Positions 35,252-47,021 of a stretch of 64,000 nt of DNA are shown here, one piece after another. Numbering within the stretch: position 1 is the stretch's first letter; each line of letters opens with the position of its first letter. The position numbers and the translations under genes are program-made. The notes beneath the pieces were generated by a model that did not search any database, was not told the DNA's origin, and saw nothing but the letters and a program-made list of their open reading frames with translations. Source of the DNA: Caenorhabditis elegans (lineage: Eukaryota > Nematoda > Chromadorea > Rhabditida > Rhabditidae); contig NC_003284.9 of NCBI RefSeq assembly GCF_000002985.6, positions 6,572,001 through 6,636,000 on the forward strand, written 5' to 3'.

Positions 35252-36970
35252 ATGGTAGGCTTTTGAACTTTGAAGTAATTTTTAGAGAAAATTTGAATTC
35301 TAGAAGACGTTGCTCTTCCTTTCCTGCATAGTGGTAGCAGCTTATTGCGCATGCAATGATAACCTTGAGTCCGTTTTGGGTAGGTTGGATATTGATGAAG
35401 CTTTCTGAAAATTTCAATTTATTAAGACAAATATCGCAATCGTGAAATTGACTCAGAAGCAGCTGAGCTTGACGGAGATGACTTGATCGACTATGTCAAT
35501 GAAAACCAAAATCTTTGGACGGTAAACTTATACTCACAAAATATTCATCTAATGGATTTTTCAGGCTAAGAAACAAAGACGTTTTTCATCGGTCTACGGA
35601 GAGAACGACAAGGCGAAATGGGGATTGATGGGTGTCAACCATGTCAGACTTTCTGTTAAGGTATGCACATCAAATTTGAATTCGGTTATTTGAAAACGTC
35701 AATTGTTTTGATTGATAGACGGCTTATCACAAAATAGAAGAGAATCAGACTGAAACATCAGGTGATCAAGTTATAGATAGTGATCTTATATTCAAACAGT
35801 GCCTATCACTTCACTCACGTGCTCAACCATTCCACCCAAACAGCACTTTTCAGGGCAAACAACACTTGTCCAAGACCAAGGATCTCGATTTGGACATTCC
35901 AGAAAGCTTTGATTCTCGTGACAATTGGCCAAAATGCGATTCCATCAAGGTCATCAGAGACCAGTCAAGCTGTGGATCCTGCTGGGCTTTCGGAGCCGTT
36001 GAGGCAATGTCTGATCGTATTTGCATTGCTTCCCATGGAGAACTTCAAGTTACACTTTCCGCTGATGATCTTCTCAGTTGCTGCAAAAGCTGTGGATTCG
36101 GATGTAACGGAGGAGATCCATTGGCTGCCTGGCGCTACTGGGTGAAGGATGGAATCGTTACTGGATCAAACTACACCGCTAACAATGGGTGCAAGGTACA
36201 AATAGTACAAGAATAAAAAGATTTCAAACTAGAACCTAACCTTTTTCAGCCATACCCATTCCCACCATGTGAGCATCACTCGAAGAAAACCCACTTCGAT
36301 CCATGTCCACACGATTTGTACCCAACTCCAAAATGTGAAAAGAAGTGCGTTTCTGATTACACTGACAAGACTTACTCCGAGGACAAATTCTTTGGCGCCA
36401 GCGCGTACGGAGTCAAGGATGACGTTGAAGCCATCCAGAAAGAATTGATGACTCACGGACCCCTTGAGATCGCTTTCGAGGTTTACGAGGATTTCTTGAA
36501 CTATGACGGTGGAGTCTATGTTGTGAGTTGTACTGTTATTTGACATAAAAACCTGAAAAAAAAATTCAGCACACCGGAGGAAAGCTCGGAGGAGGACACG
36601 CCGTCAAGCTTATCGGATGGGGTATTGACGATGGAATCCCATACTGGACAGTTGCCAACTCTTGGAACACCGACTGGGGAGAGGATGGATTCTTCCGTAT
36701 CCTGAGAGGAGTTGATGAGTGTGGAATTGAATCTGGAGTTGTTGGAGGAATTCCAAAGCTCAATAGTCTTACCTCAAGACTTCACAGGTGAACTTTTCAG
36801 CTATATTGCACGTGACATCTAAAAAAAATATGATGTGATTTCGTTTCATGACTCCCATGCCAATGCCCAATTTCCTAAACGGAAACCTACTTTTTATCTA
36901 CTTAACTACTAAACCAACTTTTTTATGTTTCAGACACCACCGCCGCCACGTCTACGATGACAACTACTGA
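35252..36970 (+). CDS. cpr-6: Cathepsin B-like cysteine protease CPR-6
   Basis: Eight exons (35252-35254, 35304-35379, 35427-35521, 35565-35660, 35854-36195, 36250-36522, 36570-36787, 36934-36970), all in phase, give 379 aa. Exon 1 codes only for the initiator Met. The signal peptide starts [17 protein letters not shown] propeptide runs to about residue 100 and the mature papain-fold (C1A) domain starts near [12 protein letters not shown]. Catalytic residues are visible: oxyanion Gln127, Cys133 (in CGSCWAF), His305 (in GGGHAV) and Asn325 (in ANSWN). The occluding loop with its His pair (CEHH, residues 211-214) marks it as cathepsin B-type, so carboxydipeptidase activity is expected. A basic His-rich tail ([12 protein letters not shown]) ends the protein. 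Lysosomal or gut-lumen protein digestion is the likely role, by family. Confidence 0.96.
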
Positions 36971-38053
36971 ACCATCATTCCATTTGAACAAAACCTTTAT
37001 TTCTTTTAAATTTCTATATGTATAAAAATGAATGAGTTAATCAATATTTGCATTATAGAATGTTTCTAGAAGAAGTTCGTGGCCGATAGAACTTTAACTG
37101 AAATCCTAACAACACACTAAATCATTTGTAATTCTGCGCTCAGTTCCGATTGTGTCAAATGTTTTGCAAAGTTTTCGTGCTGTTGTTCTCTCCGGCAATA
37201 TCTTTTTTCTTTCTAGAAACTTTTTTCAATTCTATATATTTAGAATTTTTGCCAACTTTCAGTTATTTAGCTGTAATCGATCAAGAAGCGACCGGGGGAA
37301 AACATTGTGGATCAAGTCTCCAAAACATATGGGGAAGAATATGAGAGGGAAGATTGGATTGATTCCTCTATGCGGATGAGAAATTTGATATGCACCATGG
37401 GCAACCAACGGGCGACGGATTATGATAATCCGAAAGGAATTAATAAATTGTTTTGTCGGGGCGTCGAATGAAGCCGGATAAAATATGAAATACACCGTTT
37501 GGCACAAAGTGAGTGTGGCGGCGGATTGAGTGTTCCCGGATTGCTCATATGCCTGCCTGCCGTTACTCTCGTTTTCCACTTATCTCCCCTCATTTCGTTT
37601 TGACTCTTCATCACAGAATCACAAGATAGAGAGAGAGAGAGAGAGGGAGGGAGCTTTTTTGGATTCATGCTATGATTTGATTATTCCAGAGTATTAGTTA
37701 ATGGTTTCTTCCGATCGCTACTTTTTTGAATCTATTTTATGTTTTTTGAAATTGTCACACTTTTTGAGCACAAGCGTATCCATTCTCTGCATTATCATCA
37801 AGGTTTATGCTTTTTTCTTTTTTTTAATCTGAACCACCTACTTTTTTTTTTCAAGACCTGCTATTATATTCCAGTGTCAGCGGAAGCATCTTTTCATCCC
37901 TTCAAATCCTGTATTTTACGTTATTTGCAGCTAGTTGATTTAATATTAATTAAACAATTTTTTTTGTGTGAATTTTTGAATTATTCTTCTCTCTACTTGA
38001 TACATTAAATTTAATTTTTCAGAACGGAAGGATTCTGAAAATTTTGTGTAACG
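36971..38053. other. Intergenic between cpr-6 and the four-TM gene
   Basis: cpr-6 3' UTR followed by the promoter region of the next plus-strand gene. It includes a GA-rich run (37,628-37,652) and a GC-richer patch at about 37,280-37,600. No gene recognised. Confidence 0.4.
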
Positions 38054-40743
38054 ATGAAGAAACAAGTAACAATGGACAAAGAGTATTGCAATATGGAGAA
38101 AATCGTTAGCAAGGTATTTTGCAATTATAGCCGTTTTGTATCTGAGATAGGGTGCGCAAAAATTTTAAATATTCGGCAATTGCTGAAACTGCCAAAACTG
38201 CCGATTGCTGGAAATTGCAGCAATTTTTAAACTTAAATATACTTCGAAAATTTCAACATTTAATCTTCACAATATGTGTCCTATTAGTATTCCGGCAATT
38301 ATATTCTTTCAAAAATGCCTTATTACTTGAGGTTTTGGATACATTCAGCTTAAGTCTGCCACGAAATGCCAAAATTTCTAGAACTGCTGATAGCTAAAAA
38401 CGTTGGCAGTCTTCAGACAAATTAAATTTTAAATTTGTTTTTAAACACTAAATTAACTAGACATATTTTGTCATATCAGTAATCCAGCAGTGCAAAGTGA
38501 AAATTCTGCCACTACGATTGCCGGGCTTGCCTGATCTGAACCTCATGCAGCTCAAATACCATTTTGGAGAGTGTTTATAAATTTCAGATAAGCCGCATGT
38601 TCTAAGCTTTATGAGTCAAACACATCCATACATATATCAAAATTGGGCCGGCTCTACCATGTTATCCATGAATTCCTTATAGGCTTTGTCGATGACAAGC
38701 ATTATTTCTAAGAATGTTCTTAGATTCTCATATTCTTTAGGCTTTTATTTATTTTCTGTTGTCTACCAGTAGTTCGATTGAACTCTTAAAATCCATGTCT
38801 AACAGGTTTTCCGAAAACTAGACTTTGATATTTTTGTTGAAAAATTAGAAATCATAATTTGCATTTTTTGTTCGACTTTTGATGTCGATGAAATTGAAAA
38901 ACTATGATGTCGCAGGTGCAAAATAACTTAAAACTTTTTAGTCGTTGATAATTAGATTCAAACTATTCTCAACATTCTCTTCAGCCACACACCTCATCTC
39001 TCTTTTGCATTTATTTTATCCTGGGATCCGTGGTTTATAGAAACTGGTACTGAAAAATTTACATGTAAAAAGCAGTTTATAAATAACTTTGAATCTTCAT
39101 CTTCACGATTTCTTCCGTCATTTGAAGATTAAACAATGATTTTGTTTGGATCAGCTTTTCCACTCCATCATGTCCAATATGACTTCGTATCTCCAATAAA
39201 AAATTTTGGAATTGAAACCAAAAAAGAGCTACGTCGTATTTCTTAGTTTTCGATTAACCCACCCATTTTTTATGACATTGTTGTTCTGTGTCACATCTGA
39301 AAATGACAGGTTTAGTTTTTCTATATGTATGCTGGCAGTTTATTTTATTTCAACATTTTTTTATTAGCACTCCTGAGAAAGAAGTCCCTCCAGCAACTAT
39401 TTAATTTCAAATTAAAACACTACATTATCCATTACTCATTGTGTACTTTACCCACACATCTCAACTTATTTTTTGCATGATAATAACTTTGCACATCTTC
39501 CAGCTTTATCGAAGGGAAAAACCTATTAGCCAAATAGTTTTTTCTCCTATTCGCTTGACATAATTTGGCATAGACAACGGTTAGAAGTGTAGGAAGTCTC
39601 AAGAAAAAAGAAATCGCGTAAAATTTTCATGCGGCTTCTCGCCTGCGTCTCTTTTTCATCCCAAGACGGACTGCCCCTATTTTGAGGGGGCAAATGGTCT
39701 TCCTAGTCGTTGAAGCTCTTAATGGTCACAATTGCCCAAGTTGTCGTGCTCAGTCTATTTTCATGTTTGTAGATGTTCCCTCATTTTTGAGATTTCTAGG
39801 ATTAAAAATCAAATTTAATTTGATTACTAATATTGCACTGCATCCTGTGAATTAGTCATCCTAGTGTGGAGAATATTTTCTTTGCTAGGTGTTCACTGAT
39901 CATTTACATTAGTATAATAATGCAATTGCTACGGCATTCTTGTCTAGAAATTATGAATAATAACTTGTTCTAAACTATGTCCAAATTAATATCTTCGGTT
40001 TTTATTTTTGCCTCCAAACTTATTTAGCCAAGCAGCTGTAGTAATTTAATTGTATTAGTTTTTGTTTGCGATTAACTTTTGTTTCAACGGTGGAGGGGAA
40101 ATGATTAATAACCAATTCTGTAATGCTAAAATGACCAATAATCATGATGAAACATTTGAAAAAAAATTGGATGTCTTTTCATGTCAAGTTAAAAAATGGT
40201 GAAAACTCGGGTATCACAAATTCTTTGGGAGTCGTTGATTTAAAAAATTATTTTCTTCCAGTTTTATGTGCTATTAATGTCTGCAATATTTATATTCAAA
40301 TATTGTAAACATGCGAAAGTGCTTTAGATTTCTTGAAAAGTGACGCAAACTCAGTTTTCACCACTTTTCGACACACGCGAAATAAAAAAATTTCCAAAAA
40401 TTTTGAAAAGTTTTATGAGCACCATATAAATAGTTTCTAATTATTTTCTCAACTCGCCGTATTCTACTTTTCAAAACATTCCTTTTCCTACATGAGGATT
40501 TCCCTCAAATAATTTTTCTAATTTTTAAAAATATATCCAGACAGAAGACCAACAATTTATAGTTTACATATTTTCTTTAAAACGTCTAGTCGTGTGTTTC
40601 CATTTCATTTGTCTCCCACTGACCATTTTATGAGCCCCCATTTATTTCCCGTTCGCACTCGTTCTCCCCGTGGACCTAGTCAGAAATCACGCACTCTGCT
40701 TTATGGACAGCCGCCAATCGTGAGGCAACGGCTCCGTTCCGAA

Positions 40744-40822
<79 letters not shown>

Positions 40823-43059
40823 CACACTTATAAATGACGAGATGTATTCTTTTTAATCTGAAAAGCTTAGATTTCACAAGCTATATGATATAGATATTTT
40901 GAATTTGAATTTCATCGGGATTTCTTTTTTCTATTGCTTTTTATTGTTTTTATTTTTCAGACAGCATGCAAATCTAGCAGCGTTTCCACAGTAGCATCTT
41001 CTTCAAAAAATAAAATGGAGGTTTGTCTCAACCAAACAAATAGACTGCATTAAATTCACGAATATTTCAGCCTACTGATCGGAAAGTGTCCACTGGAACC
41101 TTAAACAGGCTGATTCTGGTGGCTCAAGCGCTGGAATCAGAAGTTGAAACTAGACGAAACGATGATATTAGCGCTATCAAAATTACTTTTTCAATTAGAG
41201 TGGCAAACACGGTGAGATCTAGTGATGTCAAAAAAAAGTCAGAAAACAATTAGTCAGAGACATAGGATTTATTGAAATTATTGGGATTAATCCTTGACAC
41301 GTTCACCACGTACACAGTGAGGGAAAGATCAAAAATAAAGAATCAATTGTTTTGTTTTATCATTTGTTTTCAGATTCTACTGCTTCTTATTAATATTTTG
41401 ATATTTTCGGGATTTGGAAAATATCAAGTACAAAAAGATGGGCGTTATCAGGTACCTTTCAAAAGATTTCAAGGGTAGATCATAAGTTTTCAGGATTTAA
41501 TGTTAACGGCAGACAAATGGACTTACGACTCATCGAACGATGAACTTCCGGAAACATTTGTATACTTGCGGCTGAGCGGACAATACCTATCAGCATGCAT
41601 CACCGTCTTCCTTTTGTTTTCCACAATATTCCTTCAACTTCTTCATTTATGCGGCATATGCATCTCTAGAATCACGGTTAGGTTTACCACCAGCTAATTG
41701 GATTGCCGAGCCTATGCGCTTTCTGCGTTTCTCACCCAAAGAGTGTGCGGCGGTCTCTCGTGTGAGCTGTAATTAGGGCATGGATTGGCTTTGTTTGACA
41801 CGCGAAGGACAAATATGCCTTTGCTGATTGATAGTAAGACGTGTGAGTGTGTGTGAAAGGAACGGAGAAAAACCTGAGAATCACGCAACGAGAGCATGTG
41901 TAATTGGGAAAAGTGCCAGCATTTGTAGTAAATAGTGAATAGGGTTTTAAAATAACGGAATTAACAATAGTACAAAGTTTATTGAAATGAAATGTCAAAT
42001 TCTGAGATATAATGAGACGTGGTTTTTTTTAATGAATATCAATTTTCATGAAATCCATGAAATCCATGAAAAATAACGCACAAGATTTTTCAGCGAAACT
42101 GGACCTTCCTAAGTTTCCGCTTAATTTGACCTCGTCTAATCATTTCAAAATCGTTTTTTTTCGAGTAAAAATAATTCTAATTTAGCCAAAAAATGCACTG
42201 TAAAACTTTCAGATGGAACATAAAGGGGTTTGGGGTGGAGTTCCGCTGGTAATATTCATGTAATTACCATATATATACTTTTTTAAGGTGAAGTAGCGCC
42301 AGTGGGGAGACCATTAAAACCACTCCAATGGTACAAATGGCCAGATATCATAGTAAAACATTCCCAAAATATTTTGACCTTTTTATTTTTATATCATTTG
42401 TTCTCACTTTCAAAAAGTAGCAAAAACTGAGTACTTACCATTTTTAAAACCCATTATTAATGATAAATTCAATGCTAACTTTCAAACATCCATTCCGTAT
42501 GCAATATTATTAAAATGTATTTTAAAAACTAATAGGAGCTACAATACTACAATAAAAGAAAATACCGTACCTCATCTAACCTTAAAACATTTTGTTCCTG
42601 AAAGTGGGCTTTCAATTCCCAATTTTGATTATTTGTCTTTTCAATGTTAAAAAAACAACCATTCAAACAAAAAAGCCAAGAAAATAGACTTCGTGAAAAG
42701 TTTACAATAGTTGTTTTCTACCTGATAATAAACTCAATTCCTTATTTTTCAGAACATGTGTTATTCGTTTGGCGCCGTACCTTTCACGTTATTTGTATTC
42801 GGGTTGGAAATGCATTATTCCACGTGTCCATGGCTCGACGAATACTTCATCTCATACAGTATGTCCGACATGAGCTCACAGTGCGCAATCAATGGATGGG
42901 CGCTTGCGGGAGTAGGTTTTACGGAGCCAAGCCGCCATTCATTCGTTTTTTCTACAGATTTTCTCACTTCTCTCGTGCGGCCTTTTTGTTTCCGAAGGAA
43001 TTATCACAGCATTTTTTGGAAATTCCCACACTGCGGAGAACAAGGAGACAATAGTCTAA
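38054..43059 (+). CDS. Four-transmembrane protein, function unknown
   Basis: Seven exons (38054-38113, 40961-41020, 41071-41211, 41374-41451, 41494-41676, 42753-42911, 42958-43059), phases consistent, 260 aa. The first 80 residues or so are hydrophilic and probably cytosolic (starts [16 protein letters not shown]). Four hydrophobic segments follow: [54 protein letters not shown] and [20 protein letters not shown]. Between TM3 and TM4 is a Cys-containing loop ([16 protein letters not shown]). This is the topology of the claudin/tetraspan type, but I see no claudin W-GLW-C-C signature, so I do not assign a family. An acceptor (TTTTTCAG) lies about 30 bases before the ATG. The first intron is 2.85 kb and contains a TA microsatellite and two dispersed repeats. 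Confidence 0.83.
38150..38400 (+). repeat. Dispersed repeat, AATTGCCG-rich family (in intron 1)
   Basis: Begins GGGTGCGCAAAAATTT and carries GGCAATTGCTG and ATTCCGGCAATT words shared with 12,125-12,360. No coding capacity. Confidence 0.4.
40088..40462 (-). repeat. MITE-like repeat, reverse copy
   Basis: On the minus strand it opens with AATTAGAAAC..TATATGGTGCT. It shares AAAACTGAGTTTGCG with the copies at 1,539 and 2,915 and closes with an inverted version of the same end (near 40,088-40,130). It lies in intron 1 of the four-TM gene. Confidence 0.45.
40746..40819. repeat. (AT)37 microsatellite
   Basis: A pure 74-base AT/TA run in intron 1 of the four-TM gene, about 140 bases before exon 2. 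It is expected to be polymorphic and to extrude cruciforms. Confidence 0.97.
42284..42420 (+). repeat. Dispersed repeat, GGTGAAGTAGC family
   Basis: Starts AGGTGAAGTAGCGCCAGTGGG and contains ATATCATAGTAAAAC. The same two words in the same order occur at 52,676-52,790, and the first word occurs on the minus strand near 62,380-62,405. It lies in an intron of the four-TM gene. Confidence 0.55.
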
Positions 43060-45553
43060 CTTGATTACTATACATGTGGTATATAGCAATTGATGAGGCC
43101 TTCTAGCATTTCGTTTTTCCTCTCTCGTTTCACTCATACACGAACATTTTTTCCATGATGTTCTAATCTTTATGCAATGCTCTCATGTGTACTTATCTTC
43201 TTCTTCATCTTCTTACCTTTCCATTTTTCCAAACTTCATCAATTCGTTTCTCATCTTCATTCCGAGTGTTATTTTTTCGTTCTTACATAATATTTTTCAA
43301 ACGAGTTATATTACTTATCTTTGCAAGAATCTGTATAAATCAAATAAATTCCTGACGCAATTTTAATTTTGTCTATTTTTGATGGTCGACACCTTTGTTC
43401 TTTTCCGTTTTTTGTGCATTTATAAATAATATTCAGCGAAGGAAAATTGACATATTTTATTGCTTCATAGCGGATACCAGCGTTTCAGATAAAATTTGTA
43501 TAGCTTACAAAAACCTTTTTTCAAATAATCTACCTACGTATGAAAATCTTTGTCAGAACCAGAACCTTTGTTTCTTTGGCGACAGCTGAGATTTATTCAT
43601 ACTGAAAATATTAAAGTGTATCCACTCCTACATTATTTGTACTCTTACTCTGACTTGGAAAATTCCATGTAGTGTTCCGTAAAGTTGAACTGGTGAATAC
43701 GTTTTTTTTAGTTTTATTGATTTTTCATAAAGGATTGTGTTTAAATACATTTGAGCCAATAAAATTTGAATGATACCTATATACGTATCTGTGATTTGGA
43801 TTTTGTCTCTTTTGTTCTAACTTTAAATTAGTATGGCATGTGAAGGAGTATGGCATGTTTTTTAGATCTAACTTTTGTCAAAACAATTGAAACCAATATT
43901 CAACCAATTCAAAGCCGAATCTCAAAAATTTAATATTTTTTACGTTTAAAAAGCACATTCAAATTTAAAGAATAAGGGGTGTACACCATTAAAAAATTAA
44001 CTTTTCCATACATTAAAGAGTATGCACTTATATAATATAGTATTACAATCTAGCAAGTGATAAAAACAGTTTTTTAAATTTTACACCACTGAAAAATAAC
44101 ACTGAAGTGCCGGACTAGAGCTGAAAATTGCATGCTGTCATTCAATAATTGACATTCGTCACTTGGAACATTTCTCAAATGGGTTTGAATTTTTTTTATT
44201 GACTGACTAATATTCAGTATACTCATTGTATGCTCTGTTAGACAACGTCCCATCTAAGGAAAAATAGTTTTCCCTAATTAAAAAATAATTTTAAAATACC
44301 TAATTTTAAATGTTGTTTTCAATGACCTCAGTTTTTCTTACAGTCTTCTGAAGTCACATTGATGAAATGTGCATGAATATGCACGAAAACTACATGTGAG
44401 TTTCTGGTGTCACCCCCTCTTATCATTAACATTTCATATCTCATCAATATATTTCTCAAAGTCATTCATCTGTTGACTTCCCAGTAAAGCTATCTATATT
44501 TAATTTTATCACTTTTTAAAGGTTCCAACGGTTTCGTTCCTTTGTAATGAGCACTTTGGTACTATTTTTATTGTAATAAAACGTACTTTAAGCCAAGCTT
44601 TTCACAGGAAACGTGACTTTATGTCAAGAAAGTTAGAAAAAGAATTACTTTTTGAGTTTTTAAATATTTGGTATATCTATGAAAACGGATTTGCTGCGGT
44701 TTCAATTTAGCCGTTAAGTACACGGTAGAACAGGAAAATCTTTTTTTCCTGATTAAAGCTTACTTGCTCTTTATCAAGATGCATTTTTTCAGTACATGTA
44801 TGTTTATTAAGTTTTTTTTTAGTATTTATTGTAGCTATGCTGTAAAAGATTGTATGACTATTGTAGGTACTTTTGTAGAAAAAAAAAGTTTTCTATTATA
44901 TTTTCCATCTTTGAAGGAAAACTTGGAAGATTATGTTTAAACTTATTCACCACAAAAATGTGAACGACTGAACTCATTTCAGAACTCCTGAAAACGCGGT
45001 CTGAAATATTTTTAGTCCATCATTTCTTAGAATTATTTTAATCGCTTACGGGATGTCTGCAGATTTTCTGAATTTTTTCTAGAGTTGTCTGGTGGCAGGA
45101 AAATAATCTGGAAGGCTTTTTTTAAAATTTTTTAATTATTTTTGAAAAAAAACAACTGAACATTTTTGAACTAACTCGATCAAAAAATGTTGAATTTTTT
45201 GAAACATTTTTTGGAGCAGTTTAACGGGTTTAAAAACTAGTGAAAAAACTGCATTCAAAATATTCCAGACCGCGTTTTGGGTTGAGTTCAGCCGCTAAAA
45301 GTTTTGCCTTGACAAAGTCTGAAAACATGACTTCAAATGACCAAATTCGTCATTTTTCCCACTGTTGTTTTTTTTGAATTACCTTTTCAATTTATTATTA
45401 CAAATATAAATTTTCATCCGAAAAAAAGTAAAAAATAATTAATATTATGGAAACTTTATTGAGTTGAACAATTGAAAAATATACATAGTATACAGTTTTT
45501 TATAGACACAAGTTGAGATTAAATACAATTATTGATCGCGTTTATAATACAAT
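43060..45553. other. Intergenic between convergent genes
   Basis: 3' UTRs of the four-TM gene (+) and the lectin gene (-) with AT-rich DNA between. No exon chain, RNA gene or clear repeat recognised. Confidence 0.45.
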
Positions 45554-46877
45554 TTAATCTTGGAAATCAAACTTTCTGTTCAAAAAATCAAGAATAGTTC
45601 CGTTTCTCTCGCAGATCGAGTAGAACTTGAAAGAGCATGGCTGGAAGTATGTGTAGGCAGAAGCGTCCCAGTTGATAGCGGCACTGAAGTGAGCAGCACA
45701 GTTGGCAAGAGCAGACCATCCATTAGAAACTGGTTTGTATGGGCGGATGAGCCAGTTGCTAAAAATTAATACATTTTGAAAAGTTTTTGGTAATGTCAAA
45801 CTTCTGCATTAGGGCAAATGCTTACAGTCTAGTTGGGTTGACGGCTCCTTCGGTCTGCCAAATTGGAGCATCTTGGGATTTCTCAAAGTGGGTGAAACGA
45901 ACAAGACCAATCCAGGTGTAACCGGTTTGTGGGAAATGCTCACGGACGGCATCCTGAAATTGATTTATTAAGTTTTTGCTCACGTTTTCGCAATTGATTC
46001 AGCAGTTAATTTGATGATCATTCCCTTCTCCCACCCGGACCACTTGTGGTTCTCTCTACAGATCATTGGGTATGCATTACCAACTCGCGACATCTATTCG
46101 CAACAAATTCCAAACATATGTGGGTTGGCTTTTCGCCGTGGCAGTGGTGACGGAGCGGCGTTTGTCACAGTCCGCTTCTCTCCTGCCCCTCGCGCCCTTT
46201 TTGTTCGTTTTCTTACCCATTCATCCTGTGAGTTGACCACGAAAAGTGTCGCGTTTTTCTCATAGCACCGTTTCTCAGCCTCAGCAAAGCTTTGCTTGTG
46301 CTGTTCTATCCAGTAGCACGAGTCCGAGAAGCGAACCCATCCGTCCGGGCATGTTCCAGTCTGAAAATAGAATAGCATTTACGGGCCTAGTTGGAACGAA
46401 AAACTATCTTACTGGAAAATCGTGGTAGTGTTGACGTTGGTCAAGGGAAATATCAGTGAAGGCGTTGGTTCCAAAATCCTTGTAGCTCCAGTTGAAGAGT
46501 TTGACTGAAAACTTTCAATTGTAAGTTTCATATAGCAATACATTGCAACCTTCTTCAATTTGTGAGAATGATGTTAATTTTTTGAAAAAGTTTTGGTGCT
46601 GTTCGATAGACAATGTCGAAACATTGAGAAGTATTTCCAAAATAATCTTACCTTGAGCAAACCGAGTTGATACAAATCCCACGGCAGCTACGAGTAGAAC
46701 GAGTTTGAAGATTCTGAAATAACTTTTAGTTACATAGAATTTTTCAAATGAACTTTGGTAAATCGTAACTGTTAAACAAAGAACTGATTTGGAATCAAGT
46801 GAAACGGGGGGTATATTTAATTTCGTCATTACCCTAAAGCACTTCAAAAGTTTCGAGTGTTTTATTGACATAATCAT
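45554..46877 (-). CDS. Secreted C-type lectin-like domain protein
   Basis: Exons 46713-46652, 46504-46413, 46360-46217, 45953-45826 and 45758-45554 are in phase. A first exon 46877-46843 (starting MIMSIKHSKLLK, donor GTGCTT) supplies the start and gives about 221 aa; this exon is the least certain part. The signal peptide core is IFKLVLLVAAVGFVS. A single CTLD follows: TGTCPDGWVRFSDSCYW, EAEKRCYEKNATLFVVNSQ, the WIGL core (GYTWIGLVRF) and closing cysteines (NCAAHF, CSFKFYSICERNG). The usual Ca-dependent sugar motifs (EPN/QPD, WND) are not evident, so carbohydrate binding is doubtful. Worm CTLD proteins are often secreted from gut or epidermis in defence. A TATA-like CTATAAAG lies near 46,930 on the minus strand. 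Confidence 0.85.
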
Positions 46878-47021
46878 AGATATTGATGGGTTGGCTACTC
46901 GTCATTGTTATTGTCTTAGGAACGCGCTTTATAGGTTTTCATATCGCATCACTTAATGTCGAAATTTTTTTCACTTTTCAACTTGCAAAATTTTCACAGT
47001 CAAAGTTTCAATTTTGAAGAT

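Noticed and set aside
35005-35331. Open frame overlapping the start of cpr-6 in another frame
   Set aside because: It covers the TATA box and 5' UTR, has no family resemblance, and conflicts with the exact cpr-6 exon chain.
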